Origin: Pyrus communis
Lineage: Eukaryota; Streptophyta; Magnoliopsida; Rosales; Rosaceae
Direction of reading: 5' to 3'
Assembly (NCBI RefSeq): GCF_963583255.1
Contig: NC_084809.1
Coordinates: 3,957,501-4,021,500, forward strand
DNA length: 64,000 nt
Shown here: piece by piece, positions 49,177 to 60,812 of the stretch
Layout: every line of letters begins with the position of its first letter
Numbering within the stretch: the stretch's first letter is position 1
Position numbers and translations under genes: made by a program
The notes under the pieces: generated by a model
The model's input: only the letters and a program-made list of their open reading frames with translations
Databases searched by the model: none
What the model was told of the DNA's origin: nothing

Positions 49177-51845
49177 TTACATGCTAATTTCGAGCTCATC
49201 TTCAAGAAACTCCTGCTCTCCCATCTCCTCATCAAGCACAAAATCGATATCTGGCCTATACCCAACTCTCGTCATTGGCGACAAGCAAATCGAGCTTCTC
49301 ATACACCTCTTTACATCTCGGATGAGCCTTGTCCCCAACGAAAAACGCATGTACCTCGTCTTTCACCTCAATCCAGCTGCAACCCGGCTCCTTCTTCAGT
49401 CTACCATGCCCCATTGTCTTCCTCATCTTCGAGACCTCACCCCACATTCCAGCTTCCGCGTATATATTTGATAGCAGAACATAGATGGACGAATCTTGAG
49501 GATCCAGTTGCAGAATAGTGCTAGCTGCTTTTTCAGCCACTTCTACGTTCCCATGGAGCTTGCAAATACTAAGCAGAGTTCTCCGTATAACATCATCGGC
49601 TTCAAAGGGCATGTCTTCAATAAGCCTCAAGGCCTCATGAACTTGGCCTGACCTCCCTATAATATCCACCATACATGAGTAATGCTCCAACTGAGGATGT
49701 AAACCATAGGTGCTAAGCATTGCGCGGAAGTAGTGTAAACCTTTTTCAGCGTGCCCAATATGTCCACAAGCTCGGAGGACTGAAACAAAAGTTGCATGGT
49801 TTGGCTCCACGTTCTCAAGCTGCATGTACTCAAAAATACTAAGAGCGTCTTCTCCAAGGCCAAAGTTTGCATAGCCAGATATCATGGCGTTCCATGTGAC
49901 AGCATCCCGCTTAGGTGCTTTCTTGAACATTAAATGAGAATCTTGCATGTTTCCACACTTTGAGTACATATCGACAAGAGTGCTAGTTATGTATACATCT
50001 GACTGCAATTCATGCTTGCTAATCTGAGCATGGATCTGCCTCCCAAGTTCAACAGTAGCCAAATTAGCACAGGTATCAAGAACCGTCGCGTATGTGAAGT
50101 TATCAGGTTCTGCACCCATTTCCAACATCAGAGAGAAAAATCTCTGCTCTTCCTCATTTTGCTTATGCAGCGAGAAGCCAGATATGATTACATTCCAAGA
50201 AACCATGGTTTGTTCTTCTGTTCTGTCATGTATCTTTTCTGCCTCTTCCATCATTCCACGCTTGCAATACATATCAACAAGGGCACCTCCAACAAATAAG
50301 TTCATCCCCGTTCCAGATTTAATAATTCTGCTACGGATTTCCATCCCATAGTTTGAAGAGAGCTGACCTGCTCAAGCTTTTAGAACACTACCAAAAGTGA
50401 ATTCATCTGGTTCCATCCTTGAGCGGAGCATGGACACAAAGAATGAAAGTGTCTCCTTTTCATTTTCATTCCGTCCGTAAGCTGCAATAATCGCATTCCA
50501 AGACACAGCATCTCCAACTAGCATCTCATCAAACACGCAAGACGCTCCAAACAGATCTCCGCATTTACCATACACGTCCAGCATGGCATTTGCTACACAT
50601 ATATTTGATCTCAAACTACACTAAACCACTAATACTTGTAGTTGAAGCCCCTCTAAGTGCCCCTTGATCCCAGCACAAACGCTAAGTGCACCGAATAACG
50701 TTATCTTATCAAAACCAAGACCAGACTTCCGCAAAAGCTGAAAGAGTCGCAGAGCTTAAAAACCTTGCTCGTTTCGAGCATAGCCGACAATAATTGCATT
50801 ATATGACTGTAAACTCTTTGACATCAAGTCGAATATCTTTCTAGCATCAGACATCCTATCCCATTTTGCATCCATGTCCAATGTGGCAGTTCCAACTATG
50901 ACATCAAATTGGAAGTCCGTCTTTATAGCATGCCCATGAGAGTGCCTAACCTATATGCCGATAATCCTGCACAGGACCTGAAAACACTAGCATACGTAGA
51001 TTGGCTCACTCCGACTCCAGCTTTCTGCATCTCATTAAACAGTTCTATACCCTTAACGAACCGATCATTCTGAAAAGAACCTGCAATTACCGTGCTCGAA
51101 GAAACCCAATTCTTTTTGGGTAATTCACGGAAGGCTTTGAGTGCATTATCTAATTGCTTACACTTCCCATACATATCTACTAAAGCACTTCCAGTTACCA
51201 CATCAATGTCAAAACCCATCTTGACCGAGAAACAATGAATTTGAATCCCCAAACCAATCTCTTCATAACAGAACACGCTTTCAGAACAACTGCAGTCGTA
51301 GTACAATCAAATTCCACACTCACACTCATCATTTTCACATAAACTTCAACAGACTCCCAATACTCACCATTCTGCAAGTACCCGGAAATCAAAGAATTCC
51401 ACGAAACCACATCTCTCTCAAGCGTAGCATCAAAAAAAGACTGCGCAAACCCCATCTTCCCACTCCCAGCGTACCCAAAAACCATGGTGTTCCACGACAC
51501 CATATCCCTCTGCGGCATTCCATGGAACACCTTACCTGCATACTCCAAACCCCCACATTTCACATACATCAGGATCAAACAATTCGTAAAGAACACAGTA
51601 GGATTGAATCCAGAAACGATCATCCGAGCGTGGGCCTGTTTTCCCGGATTCAGAGCTCGGCCGAGGGAGCATAGCTGGAAAATGTGGGAGAAAGTTTTGA
51701 AATTTTTTACGGGTATTGGTTGGTTGCGACTGTGAGTGAAAGTAGAGGGAGAAAAAAAGGTTCGCGTTTGTGGGTAGAGAGATTTGGGAGAAAAGGAGAA
51801 GATTCTGGTAAACCATGTCTGAGAGAGATGGTGAGCAGCTGCCAT
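49177..51845 (-). pseudogene. PLS-class PPR protein pseudogene, MEF13 (At3g02330)-like
   Basis: Conceptually an intronless PLS-class PPR protein of about 880 aa. The start is an intact ATG at 51845 followed by a basic mitochondrial-type presequence. Repeats such as RDMVSWNTMVFGYAGSGKMG and KRDAVTWNAMISGYANFG and an E-type tail (GCSWIEVKDEVHAFFVGD) are well preserved. The frame is broken at least six times: frameshifts near 51265, 50945 and 49260-49275, and in-frame stops TAA at 50758-50756, TAG at 50623-50621 and TGA at 50374-50372. The final segment, DIDFVLDEEMGEQEF through the stop at 49177, is only reached after the last frameshift. MEF13 is a mitochondrial C-to-U editing factor in Arabidopsis. 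The match is from memory; the disruptions are seen directly. A recent loss is likely because the remaining sequence is so intact. Confidence 0.9.
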
Positions 51846-52128
51846 CCACCGTGCTGTTCATTCTTTGGCGGGTAAATTCATATGCTGTACACTTTTCGTT
51901 TACTGTTTCCTTTCCCCAAGGTTTAAAAACGGGATTAGAATTCTCTACCTCATCTTTCCATCATCTCTTCTCACATTTTTTTATTTGTTTTGCTATAAAA
52001 AATTAATATAAGATATTAACGTAGTTTAAACGTGGTCGTTCAATTAGGAGGAGAGGTAAGGGGAGGGAAAAAAAGAGGAGAGAAAATCCTACTCCTTAAA
52101 AACGCTAGACACTAGTGGGGCCACGAAT
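51846..52128. other. Flank of the PPR pseudogene
   Basis: Former promoter side of the pseudogene. AT-rich, nothing recognised. Confidence 0.4.
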
Positions 52129-52605
52129 TAAGTTCTAACGCACAAACGGTTAGACGAAATTTAGACATATTTAAGTAAATTATTATATATTGTATAAATG
52201 AGTGCATGTTTATGCTTAAAAACACATAATTATATTGAGATACATAAATTAAAAAATAGACTAACATATAGATAAGACATATTGAATACATGGGAATCAT
52301 AATATGATAACGATTCATTCAAGTATTCACAAATCTTTTATAATTTATTAAAAAAACAAAATATAAAATAAAATTATCTATTTATTGTTTAAGTGAGAGT
52401 TGCGACTTGAGTGGATATCTAGACGGGTCAGACAGGCGAATAAATGGGCTAAGCAGGCGACTAGATGGGTTAAGTGGTTGCTTAAATAGGTCTAGACACC
52501 CATTCTAAATTTGTCAAAAACGTAAAAATTGATCGAGACGGTTGCAAGCCACGTAGTGCCTAGGCGGAACCTAACCGGGGCTAGGCTGGGATTTTTAGAA
52601 CAATG
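52129..52605. mobile_element. Degraded relative of the 38696 hAT-like element, inverted
   Basis: On the minus strand the sequence starts at 52605 as CATTGTTCTAAAAATCC, then GCCTAGCCCC and CCGCCTAGGCACT. This parallels the left end of the 487-bp element in Furry intron 16. A degenerate opposite end (AAGTTCTAACGC at about 52130) gives a similar length of ~477 bp. No target duplication is detectable. Confidence 0.5.
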
Positions 52606-52760
52606 TTTTTCACACAACACTACTCAAATATTTACACACAATATCCACACACGGTGCAAAACAGTCGATTAGCTCATGCGTTGATATTGTTGAGAATATT
52701 CACTGAAGAAAGTTGAGGTTCTACTGTAAAACCAATTGACAATATGGGAAATAGCCTAAC

Positions 52761-55038
52761 TGACACGTCCCAACCCCGATAACCCCAAATATCAAGGTAG
52801 GCATGTGTTGGGCGACACCCGAGGGTGACGAAGCCCTTTTAAACATGCATATAAGTAAAAGATATGCAATTAAAACGTAAAATGCCACAACAGGAACGTG
52901 TTCAGAGCATACATTTATTAAGAATAATATGGAAAAATTACTAGGAAAATATACTAACAAAGGAATGATACCTATACCGAGAAGACTAGAGAATAAATAT
53001 GTAGAAGTGTCCTGACATCGGGATTATGTGCCTTGATTTTAAATCCTGAAAGGGGCGCAAAACAGAAAGGTGAGTGGACCAAGTTTATAATAATAATACT
53101 AATAACAAGAAAACCATTTTCTTTATGAACATACTAACCCCCTATTTTGAAAACATATATAATACTACATGTAGGTTTTATAAAAAAAAAAAACCCTAGC
53201 ATGCCAAGCAAAACCTTCGTAATACATGTATGTGTAAAATCATGCTCAATAATGTTGAAAATGTCGTCGAAGTCAAATCCTTAAATCTCATCAGTGAAGT
53301 ACTTAACTAGGGGTATCATAGTCGCCCGAAGGCAGTACCTGTCCATCACCCGAAGGTGAAGCTGAATCAAATAACAAAACATCCACATAGACACTAGCCG
53401 TGGCTAGTAAAGCTGTCTGACACCGCTTTCGACGGTGAAGCTGGGGGTATGTAATATATCATATCTCACTCCTCCATCATATGTGTCCTATGGCCATAGA
53501 CATAATACCCGTGGTGTGCGGATGTGCCATATGATAACCCACTTGGTAAGTACTAAAAACATATTTCAAAACTAGTATTATAAATCATATTCGAAAACCT
53601 TAGAATTCATATATGTAAATCCACTAGTTCATAATCATAAAAATGCATAAATGCAAACCTATAATTCATCACCATTAGCGGAAAATAATTCCGATAAATA
53701 ATAAACATTCATAAACGTAAATTAAATAACTATTGATTTATGTTAAATCATAAATATAGAATTCTATAAAGGCATAATATAAATCATATTCAATTCATGA
53801 AATATGCCGTGCATGCTAGGTAAATATTTATAAAAATATGTAGGTTAAGAAGGGATCCTTCACTTGTTTTTCCATTGCCCGAAAGCCTCTCAAACTATTA
53901 AGAATGACATCGCTTCCCACCAACGCATCTAAACACAATTAGAGACCTTTTAGTAAAACTATACCTAAAGGATAAAATTTGGGAAACTAGACAGCGGATT
54001 TGAATTTGACACTTCGGAAAACCTAAGTACAGACCTCGGGTTTTCCCTCCACGGGCCCCTGCACACGTCGTCGTGCGTGGCGACCAACCGCCCCGACTTG
54101 CCGGAAAATCGAACTCCAAAAATTTCCAAATTTTACAGGAATGAAGATTTCGATGAGTGGAGCAACTTTCATACATGTGACTAAGGCCAATTTGGCCGGG
54201 AAAATCCCCAATTTCACTAAAACCCGTCGGAAACCCTAAAAATTGAGCGTTCTTTATTCAACTCCAAACAAGCTCCAACACCTCAACCATTGCTTGGGCT
54301 TTCTTCCTAGGGTTGAGGAAAGTCCATTGTTGGTGGTGGTGGTTGATGGAGTTAACTTCACAATCGTCGGATTTCCGCCGTGGCACCCCAGGAACCCACG
54401 GGTTCCATTCTTCACGAAATCAAGGCTAAATCTAGTGAAATTTGATTGGTAATGGAAGATGGGAGATCATGGAATGTTTTCCACGTGGTGGACAACGATG
54501 ATTTAACGGAAAAAACTGACGAAAATCACGTCGGAATAGCATAGAACTGGTCCGGTCGACAGGGAGGACCCGGGTCAAGTATGATTCGGTGCTCCTCCAC
54601 TATCTCTTTTCCCTTCCTTTCCTGCTCTCCCTATTGGTTAGTCTCTCTTCTCTTCTTTTTGATTGGGTGTCCCGCCCCTCATTTCTCTCATTTATCTCTT
54701 ATCCCAACCGTCTATTTCTTCTTTCATTCAATTTGGGCCACACACGTGGCTTTCCAGATTTTGCTCCAAAAATCTAGAGCATTCCAGAAAATATTTAAAT
54801 GACTATTTTGTCCCTATTTTTACTTGCCCATAACTTCTTCATTATAACTCCAAATCACGTTCCGTTTACACCCACGCGTTCGTAGCGACGAGTACTATGA
54901 GGATACGTCAAGAAAATGAACCTTACATGACACGACAAGGTGGTCAACATAAGTCAACGTATTTGCCTCGAAGGGCATTTTCGTAAATTCATTTTTTTAA
55001 ATTATAAAAACCATAATTTTTTGGGACAGGTCGTTACA
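52761..55038. mobile_element. 2.28-kb probable solo LTR
   Basis: Begins TGACACGTCCC and ends GGGACAGGTCGTTACA, so the ends are short inverted repeats of the TG...CA type. Flanking pentamers CTAAC (52756-52760) and CCAAC (55039-55043) match at 4 of 5. The interior has no gag or pol frame, only short random open frames. The sequence on either side, rejoined, aligns with an uninterrupted repeat copy at about 55430-55570, which supports insertion. One LTR with no internal region implies unequal recombination. The superfamily is uncertain; the length and ends suit Ty3/Gypsy. Confidence 0.72.
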
Positions 55039-55199
55039 CCAACTTACTTATAAGCTCATGTAAGGTCCCTCCTCGCATTAATATGAGACTAATTCTCAAC
55101 ACGCTCCCTCACATGTGGCGAATTTTCAAGCCCAACACGTATCAGAGCAGGTTGTCCCATGTGTGAAACCAAACGGCCACACATGCGCTCTACGTCACC

Positions 55200-55570
55200 C
55201 CATTGTGTTGTCCATGTGTTAGGCTTGAAATTGGGGTTCCACCATAAAACCAATTGACAATATGGGGAGTAGCCCAAGACCGTATAAGTACATAGCAAAT
55301 CTTGTCCATCACTGATGACCCCATACGTGTGACCGATTTTCAAGCCTACACGTGGACAACAAGTGGGCGACGCATGAGCACGTGTGGCCCTTGGGCTTTC
55401 ACACGACAAGCTGCTCTGATATTATAAAGAAAATTGAGGTTCTACCATAAAACCAATTGGCAATATGAGGAGTAACTCAACTTTTTATAAGCCCATGCAA
55501 AGTCCCTCATCCCATCAATATGTGACTCATTCTTAACACATCCCCTCACGTGTAGCGAATATTCTCAACT
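55200..55570. repeat. Repeat family with ACCATAAAACCAATTG core
   Basis: The motif TTCCACCATAAAACCAATTG followed by a CAATATG core occurs at about 55237 and 55437, and a third copy (TTCTACTGTAAAACCAATTG) at about 52719 is split by the LTR. Units carry further shared text such as TATAAGCCCATG and CCCTCAC-TGTGGCGAA. The element class is not determined. Confidence 0.6.
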
Positions 55571-56006
55571 TATGTGCGCATGGGAAAGACTAATTCATTT
55601 GTTATATAAAACGAATAAACCACTAAAAGCACCGCCTCAATTCTCTCCAAACGGTCTAATCGGTGTCCCAGAACCCATGCCACCGTTTTACACCAAGATC
55701 GACATCGTTTTTTGCTACAAAGTCTGCTACCATCATGCACTCTTGAGCAAGTCTTCTCCCTGTTAGACCCTCTCTACATCCTTATCACTCCCTGTATAAC
55801 ATTTTGTCAGGTGATTAGGTTCTTAATGTTTTGAGTTTGATACAATAGAAACTATAATATCAAGCTTCTATGTAATTTTGCCGCAATGGCCTTGTTCTCT
55901 TTTTGAACGTGGTGCTCTGATTGGCGTTCCTGCATACGTCTTTGTTGTACTATTCGAATTTCTCGAACAAATTTGCTTCTAAACAAGCTCATGATGAACA
56001 GGATTC
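55571..56006. other. Upstream region of the UMP-CMP-kinase-like gene
   Basis: Presumed promoter and leader. No recognisable gene or element. Upstream ATGs at 55991 and 55994 are out of frame with the coding start. Confidence 0.4.
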
Positions 56007-57536
<1,530 letters not shown>

Positions 57537-59173
57537 TTTTTAAGGAGAATGGACTTCTTTGTTCTTAGGTATGAAATTAAGCTATTTGAATTGGATGCTC
57601 TCAAATCTCGAGAATTGGGACACTTTATGTATACATAGGATGTAGTTTTGGAGAAATTTTTTGAGATGACGGGCACATTAGCTTACTTGGAGTTCCTAAT
57701 CAATACAACTTTAACACGTGCCTATTTTATTATTGAAATAAAAAGATTGTCACGTTTTGATATTTATAATGGGCATTAATAAACAAAATTCCTAATTTAC
57801 CCCTACAGTTCAAAGAGAAAGAAGTCAGAAAACTCTCCTGACTACCCTTCCATTCTGACCATCCACTCTTCAGAAACCACCCACCTCCATCGCCACTTTG
57901 TGATTCCATCGGCGACACTCCATATATCCTCTCTTCCTCTTTTTCTTTCCCCCATTTTCTCTCGTTCTCCCCCACCTCCATCGACCAAATTTGCCGTCTC
58001 CGACCTCCAATTTAAGATTTGTCTTTCGGCATCCCTTGTGTCCATCTCAGAAAGAGCATAAGAAGGAGGACAAAATATGGAGATGAAAAAGAAAGGGAGA
58101 GAAAAATGTGTGGGGAAGGAAGGGATGAGTGGGGTGGATGATGCACGTCTCTGGCAAGGAGTTGGCCAATGGGGGAGGCATGGGAGGAGAAGGGTGTGGG
58201 AGGTGATTTGGAGACTCAAAATATGGGGAGTCGGTTTAATTTTATTTTTTAATAATTGTATTTATGTTATAAGAATACAGGTGTCAACAGGTTATTAGTG
58301 GGGACCACCTGTTTTATTGAGGTGTATATTTCAATCACATAGAAAAATTTATTGTAGTTTTAAATTCTAAATCCGTCCCTGTTTGCAAAGCAGTAGAAAG
58401 TGTATTTATCTGCTCGGAAGTAATTAATGCGTAAGTTTGTAAGTTAAGATGTTCATTGTTTTTTTTTTTCTTGAAGTTGAAAAAGGTTCTATGCTCAAAT
58501 GTTTGTGTTGATTAAAAAGAAATATTTAGTCCTCAACGGTAAATATGATAAATTAAGAACTTTTATTATATAAAGTTGTAAACTAAATAGAAATGTGTTT
58601 TATACATGATATATGTACTTTTTACATAAAATACTTTCTCTTCTTAAGTAATATACTGTCATCTCATCCGTATTTCAACATTTCAATTCTTAGTGTACAA
58701 AAAAAATCCAAACTAAATTCATTTCCACAACAAAACGTTTTACTTGAAAATAATGAAAGACGTGAAGAGAGAAAATAATACAAAACCCCTAACATACAGA
58801 ACGTAATAACACTATAAATTAGTAATATGTCTTAGGTTCGACTTCTACAAATGACAAGTTTTAGTAATATGTCTTCAAAAAATTAATCTACACAAGTGTT
58901 ATATTAGTTTGATTTACAAATACCTATCGGAGATAGAGAGTTGTGGACTAAACCATTTCGAGAAAGAATATCTATCGTTTTTCATTCCAATTCACATAAG
59001 AATGAATACTATGATTCGCATGTCGAACCAGCACGAATACATCATCCATAGGATGACTTCCGTCTTGACCTCAATTTTTCTTTATTAAATTTTGTGCTTA
59101 CTTTTATTTTTGGATAAGACCCTTAAAATAAAAAATAAAAAAATGACGAGGGAAGAAACCCCGCAGGGCGCAG
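57537..59173. other. Intergenic region between kinase-like and RING-H2 genes
   Basis: AT-rich. A stretch at about 57840-58220 is rich in CCACCTCC/GGGAGG-type low-complexity sequence and has open frames on both strands, but no protein family is recognisable. It also contains the kinase-like 3' untranslated region. Confidence 0.5.
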
Positions 59174-59181
59174 TATATAAA
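59174..59181 (+). promoter_or_regulatory. TATA box of the RING-H2 gene
   Basis: TATATAAA in CGCAGTATATAAACCG, 63 bases before the first base of the ATG at 59244. This predicts transcription from about 59205 and a short leader of ~40 nt. Confidence 0.7.
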
Positions 59182-59243
59182 CCGTAGGCGCCACCAACCG
59201 AAATTTTTCCTCTAATTTTTTGCATTATTATTTTTCGTAAACA

Positions 59244-60413
59244 ATGTCTGAGCCTTCCGCCACCTCTCACCTACCCCGCGGGCCGCAACCACCAAACGAA
59301 CCCGACGACCCGCAATCCCACCCAACCCCCCTCCTCGATCCCCTCACCCACTGGTGCGCCAACCAAAACTGCAACCCCTTCGCCGCCGATCCCCTCGATC
59401 CCCGGAGCTCCTCCGATTGCGACTGGTTCTCCGACGTCGCATCCGATTCGGACCATGACGTCAGCTGCTTCGTCACCGATCTCTTCGACCGCCGCAGCTC
59501 CGAGCAGCAGCCCAAGACCGACGGCGTCGTCGATTCGGGTTCGCGGTCGGATCCGGTTGCGACCGAATTGGAAATTGGGGGTCTTGAGGATGGCGACGAG
59601 ACGGAGTCGAATTTAGGGTTTGGGTCAAATTCTCAGCGACTGGGTTCTGAATTGGGGGAGTTTATAAGCCTATCGGGAGCTGACTCGCGAGCTGGTGGGC
59701 TTCGGATTGTTGGGCTGGAATCTGAATCGGATTCGGATTCCGGTACTATCGATGACATAGAAAGTAATCGGATCACCGATTCGGGTATCCAGTCAATTTG
59801 GGATAATCTTTTCTTGATGGAGCAGAGGAATATGCTTGAAAGTTCCGAATCGATTCAGACTAGTCCGGTCAACGGCGGAGTGGAAGAGCTGTCGGTGACC
59901 TCTGGGTTTTCCACTGAAGAAGAAGAGGTTCCGGAAGGTGCGGCACGGAGCCTGGAGTGGGAAATTCTCTTGACAGTCAACAATTTTCGGAGGTTCGCCG
60001 ATGATGACGATCTTGACTTGGAGACTGCAGAGTACATCAACACGATTTTCGGGCAGTTCGTGGAGAATGCCAATGCCATGAAAGGTAGTCCTCCGGCGGC
60101 CTTAAGCGTGGTTGAGGATCTTCCATCTGTTGAGTTTACAGTGGAACAATTGAAGAAAGAAGAAGCGGTTTGTGCTGTTTGTAAAGACAACATCTTGGTG
60201 GAGGATAAAGTCAGGAGCTTGCCCTGTTGCCATTACTACCATCAGGACTGCATTGTGCCGTGGTTGGGCATTCGGAATACATGCCCTGTTTGTCGGTATG
60301 AGCTTCCCACGGATGATCCAGATTACGAAAGAAACAAGTGTGAAAGCGCTGCTCGAGGCGAGCCAGGGGATTCACAGGTCAGGTTTGAGTTTGGGTTTGA
60401 ACAGTTTGTCTAA
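59244..60413 (+). CDS. RING-H2 finger E3 ubiquitin ligase
   Basis: Intronless 389-aa protein. The first ~280 residues are acidic and Ser/Asp/Pro-rich and look disordered (for example ESESDSDSGTIDDIESNR). An Asn-rich helical segment, ADDDDLDLETAEYINTIFGQ, follows. The RING-H2 domain is at about residues 310-350: C-x2-C in CAVCKDN, then LPCCHYYHQDC and WLGIRNTCPVC, giving the C3H2C3 zinc pattern, with the E2-contacting Trp in PWLG. Downstream is YELPTDDPDYE. This layout matches the CIP8/RZF-like class of plant cytosolic ligases, which pass ubiquitin from an E2 to substrate. The substrate is unknown. The gene is convergent with the MORC gene, 399 bases away. Confidence 0.9.
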   Translation: MSEPSATSHLPRGPQPPNEPDDPQSHPTPLLDPLTHWCANQNCNPFAADPLDPRSSSDCDWFSDVASDSDHDVSCFVTDLFDRRSSEQQPKTDGVVDSGSRSDPVATELEIGGLEDGDETESNLGFGSNSQRLGSELGEFISLSGADSRAGGLRIVGLESESDSDSGTIDDIESNRITDSGIQSIWDNLFLMEQRNMLESSESIQTSPVNGGVEELSVTSGFSTEEEEVPEGAARSLEWEILLTVNNFRRFADDDDLDLETAEYINTIFGQFVENANAMKGSPPAALSVVEDLPSVEFTVEQLKKEEAVCAVCKDNILVEDKVRSLPCCHYYHQDCIVPWLGIRNTCPVCRYELPTDDPDYERNKCESAARGEPGDSQVRFEFGFEQFV

Positions 60414-60812
60414 GATGCTATACGGATATATATAATCTTGCTTTGCGAAATGTAAAAATTGTAAATATGCGTTTTTCGGGCAGTCCTATATCTGATGATG
60501 AAATGAAGCTTGTAATGGTTTTGAACATCGTAAAACTTTTGTTAATTTGGTGGAGTTTCCCAGTGTAATAAATTGCTTTTTGTTTCATGTTACTTGAGTT
60601 TTTAGTAGTGTTTATGCAGCAACCTTGCAAGAGGTTTAATGAAAATTAGTTTGAACTTTGAAGAAGTATCTTATTAGAGTTTGAAATTTGTCAAATTGCG
60701 AAAAACGAATACATGAGATCTACGTTAAAGTACTACTACCGGATTTCAGATCAAACTACATGCATTTCGCCCCCAAGTCCTAACTAAAGAAGTAGTGAAC
60801 AAAAGGCTAGAC
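60414..60812. other. Convergent spacer between RING-H2 and MORC genes
   Basis: About 400 bases of shared 3' untranslated sequence. No poly(A) tract or target duplication marks the end of the MORC copy here. Confidence 0.5.

Noticed and set aside
49256..50344. A functional 362-aa PPR protein
   Set aside because: It is the 3' part of the larger broken PPR gene. It begins after an in-frame stop, lacks a transit peptide and ends at a frameshift.
53898..54802. Several 60-90-aa open frames on both strands within the solo LTR
   Set aside because: They overlap each other, lack family resemblance and lie inside a repeat with defined ends.
57730..58298. Open frames of 73-125 aa on both strands
   Set aside because: Low-complexity Lys/Glu/Gly-rich or Ser/Pro-rich sequence from purine/pyrimidine-biased DNA, with no start context or homologue recognised.
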